DNA of 6,142 nucleotides from Rhodospirillales bacterium (lineage in GTDB: Bacteria; Pseudomonadota; Alphaproteobacteria; Rhodospirillales; Magnetospirillaceae), in the NCBI GenBank assembly GCA_030040955.1, contig JASHSH010000142.1:1-6142 (forward strand), read 5' to 3'. The position numbers and the translations under genes were made by a program. This document shows positions 4,760 to 6,142 of this stretch, one piece after another (within the stretch, counting starts at the first letter, position 1; every line of letters starts with the position of its first letter). The notes under the pieces were generated by a model, which was not told the origin of the DNA, made no database searches, and saw nothing but the letters and a program-made list of their open reading frames with translations.

Positions 4760-5482
4760 TCAGCGGAACGAGAGGATGGTGCGGAACGGCTTGCCGTCGG
4801 GGCCGGCCACGTCGCGCTGCATCATCTCGCGCCGCTCGGCATCGACGATCTCGACCACGCCGAGGACCTTGCGCATCAGACCGCCGAGCACGTGGTTGCG
4901 CGCCGCCGAGCCGGGGTTCTTGGCGAGCAGGTAGGTCGGGCTGCCTTCGTGCGTGAGGCAGGTGAATTCGTAGCCGCGCTCGATCACGAATCGATTGACC
5001 GTCTCGACCACGCCGAAGCCCATCGCCAGATAGCCCGGATGCTTGGTGTAGTCGTGGCCGAGGATCAGCCCGTCGGGCTTCACCTTGGCGTCGAAGCCGC
5101 GCAGATCGGCGAGCACCGCCTCCTTGGTGTGCATCCCGTCGATATAGACATAGTCGAAATAGCCGTCGGCGAAACCATCGGCGGCCAGCGGCGAATAGGC
5201 GCGGTGGATCTCGACCCGGCCGGCGGCGATCGGCTCGGCGAAGCGGGCGCGCACCGCGTTGTAGCGGGCGTCGGCCTCGGCCTGGGGGACATTGTTGGGA
5301 TCGCGCGCATAGGCCGCGCCGGACTGGAATTCCCAGGGATCGATCAGATGGAGCTTCCTCGGGCTGGCATTGGCCAAAATGTCGACGGCGAAATCGCCCT
5401 CGGCGGTGCCGATCTCGGCGACCACGCCGCCGGGCGGCAGGAAGCGGAGCAGGTCCGACCGGCTCAGGAAGACGAGGAACAT
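4760..5482 (-). CDS. Class I SAM-dependent methyltransferase (Methyltransf_24-like)
   Basis: A 240-residue predicted soluble methyltransferase with a Rossmann fold. Motif I is VVAEIGTAEGDFA (20-32), binding S-adenosylmethionine; strand 2 ends in the acidic LIDPWE (46-51); strand 4 is FDYVYIDGMHTKEAVLADL (109-127) with Asp115 and His118; strand 5 is GLILGHDYT (138-146). The order 'YIDG.H....V..DL......G....HD' is typical of the Methyltransf_24 family, whose members often modify sugars or small molecules and may use a metal bound by the Asp/His residues. The substrate is not determinable. Residues 190-240 are a less familiar tail. Start ATG 5482 is supported by GGAGG 4 nt upstream (5487-5491 complement). 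It overlaps the end of the upstream YihY-family gene by 19 bp, so the two are probably translationally coupled. Confidence 0.88.
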   Translation of the reverse strand: MFLVFLSRSDLLRFLPPGGVVAEIGTAEGDFAVDILANASPRKLHLIDPWEFQSGAAYARDPNNVPQAEADARYNAVRARFAEPIAAGRVEIHRAYSPLAADGFADGYFDYVYIDGMHTKEAVLADLRGFDAKVKPDGLILGHDYTKHPGYLAMGFGVVETVNRFVIERGYEFTCLTHEGSPTYLLAKNPGSAARNHVLGGLMRKVLGVVEIVDAERREMMQRDVAGPDGKPFRTILSFR

Positions 5483-6142
5483 GCGGCCTCCGGGCGCGCG
5501 GGCGCGGCGAGCAGCGTCCGCAGCGGGATGGCGAGCGCGGCCCCCTCGGACCGCGCGGCCGAGGCGAGATGGGCGTCCGCGCGGGCGAGCCAGGGCGAGG
5601 TCTCGGGACCAAGGGTCTCGGCGATCCCCAGCCCCAGCGCGCGCAGCAGATCGGCGAGCGTGGCGGTGGCGAGGTCGCGCCCGAGCAGGAACCGATCCCC
5701 CGCGGCGGCGAGATAGCCGCGTTCCGCCAGCCGATCGAGCAGGTCGCCGATCGGCAGCTCGGCCTGGCCGGCGGCGCGGATCAGTTCATCGCGCATGAGC
5801 CCGCGTCCTTCGCGTCCCGATTCGGCGAGAAGCGCGGCGAGCAGAGCGAGCGCATCGGCGGGTCGGCGCCGGGCCGAGGGCGGCACGCCATAGTCGGGAT
5901 GGCCCATCCGCCATTCGGGCAGCGCGGCGGCGAGCTCGGCGCCGAACAGCACGGAGGCCCAGGACAGATAGATCCAGCCCAGGAAGATCGGCACCGCCGC
6001 GATCGCGCCGTAGACCGACTGGTAGCCGCCGAACCGCTCGATATAGAGGGCGAAGGCGGCGCGCAACGCCATCAGCAGCAGCGCGGCGGCGACCCCGCCC
6101 CAGGCCGCGTCGGCCCAGCGCACGCGCCGGTTCGGCACCATG
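5464..6142 (-). CDS. YihY/BrkB-family inner-membrane protein (5' end outside window)
   Basis: The visible 225 residues are the C-terminal part of a YihY/virulence factor BrkB family (UPF0761) integral membrane protein. The family signature opens the segment: VPNRRVRWADAAWGG, a membrane helix (about 12-33), then YIERFGGYQSVYGAIAAVPIFLGWIYLSWASVLFGAELAAAL (33-74), covering two further membrane segments. The rest (about 85-225) is a soluble Leu/Ala/Arg-rich tail; 'LMRDELIRAAGQAELPIGDLLDRLAERGYLAAAGDRFLLGRDL' looks like a winged-helix-like unit seen in longer members. Relatives have about 400 residues, so roughly half, with the first membrane helices, lies beyond base 6142; the Met near 6141 is probably internal. 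Once misnamed RNase BN, the family has no settled function. It ends in TGA at 5464-5466, inside the methyltransferase coding region. Confidence 0.88.
   Translation of the reverse strand, partial: MVPNRRVRWADAAWGGVAAALLLMALRAAFALYIERFGGYQSVYGAIAAVPIFLGWIYLSWASVLFGAELAAALPEWRMGHPDYGVPPSARRRPADALALLAALLAESGREGRGLMRDELIRAAGQAELPIGDLLDRLAERGYLAAAGDRFLLGRDLATATLADLLRALGLGIAETLGPETSPWLARADAHLASAARSEGAALAIPLRTLLAAPARPEAACSSSS

Overview
The window looks like ordinary chromosomal DNA from a very GC-rich alphaproteobacterium, probably of the Hyphomicrobiales (Rhizobiales). This rests on the strong third-position G/C bias, the protein families and their order, and two copies of a palindromic intergenic repeat that reads as 'MAGLDPAIH' when translated, which is abundant in that order. 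The species cannot be named. No phage, transposase, CRISPR, tRNA or rRNA was seen.

Layout: (1) 1-267, the 3' end of an aldo/keto reductase gene on +. (2) 268-441, a convergent junction filled by a 117-bp element with 13-bp terminal inverted repeats, internal palindromes and a G-quadruplex motif. (3) 442-2880 on -, a run of pdxH (pyridoxamine phosphate oxidase), fieF-like cation efflux transporter and a tandem universal stress protein, read in that order. (4) 2881-3004, a divergent control region with a heat-shock (sigma-32)-like promoter pointing right. (5) 3005-4492 on +, a glycine-zipper 17 kDa-antigen-type lipoprotein, then a zinc-finger-less CbpA-type J-protein whose ribosome-binding site lies inside a perfect hairpin. 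(6) 4493-4759, a second convergent junction with the two repeats. (7) 4760-6142 on -, a YihY/BrkB-family membrane protein (5' end outside the window) overlapping a downstream SAM-dependent methyltransferase.

The genes on either side of 2881-3004 form a housekeeping and stress neighbourhood: PLP supply, Fe/Zn/Mn export and a stress protein to the left, an outer-membrane lipoprotein and a DnaK co-chaperone to the right. The most testable signals are regulatory: the sigma-32-like promoter and the hairpin over the dnaJ-type ribosome-binding site suggest two layers of heat control on one operon. Both convergent gene junctions are occupied by palindromic repeats, of two different kinds, which may act as bidirectional transcript ends. 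I found no evidence for a new defence, secretion or biosynthetic system.
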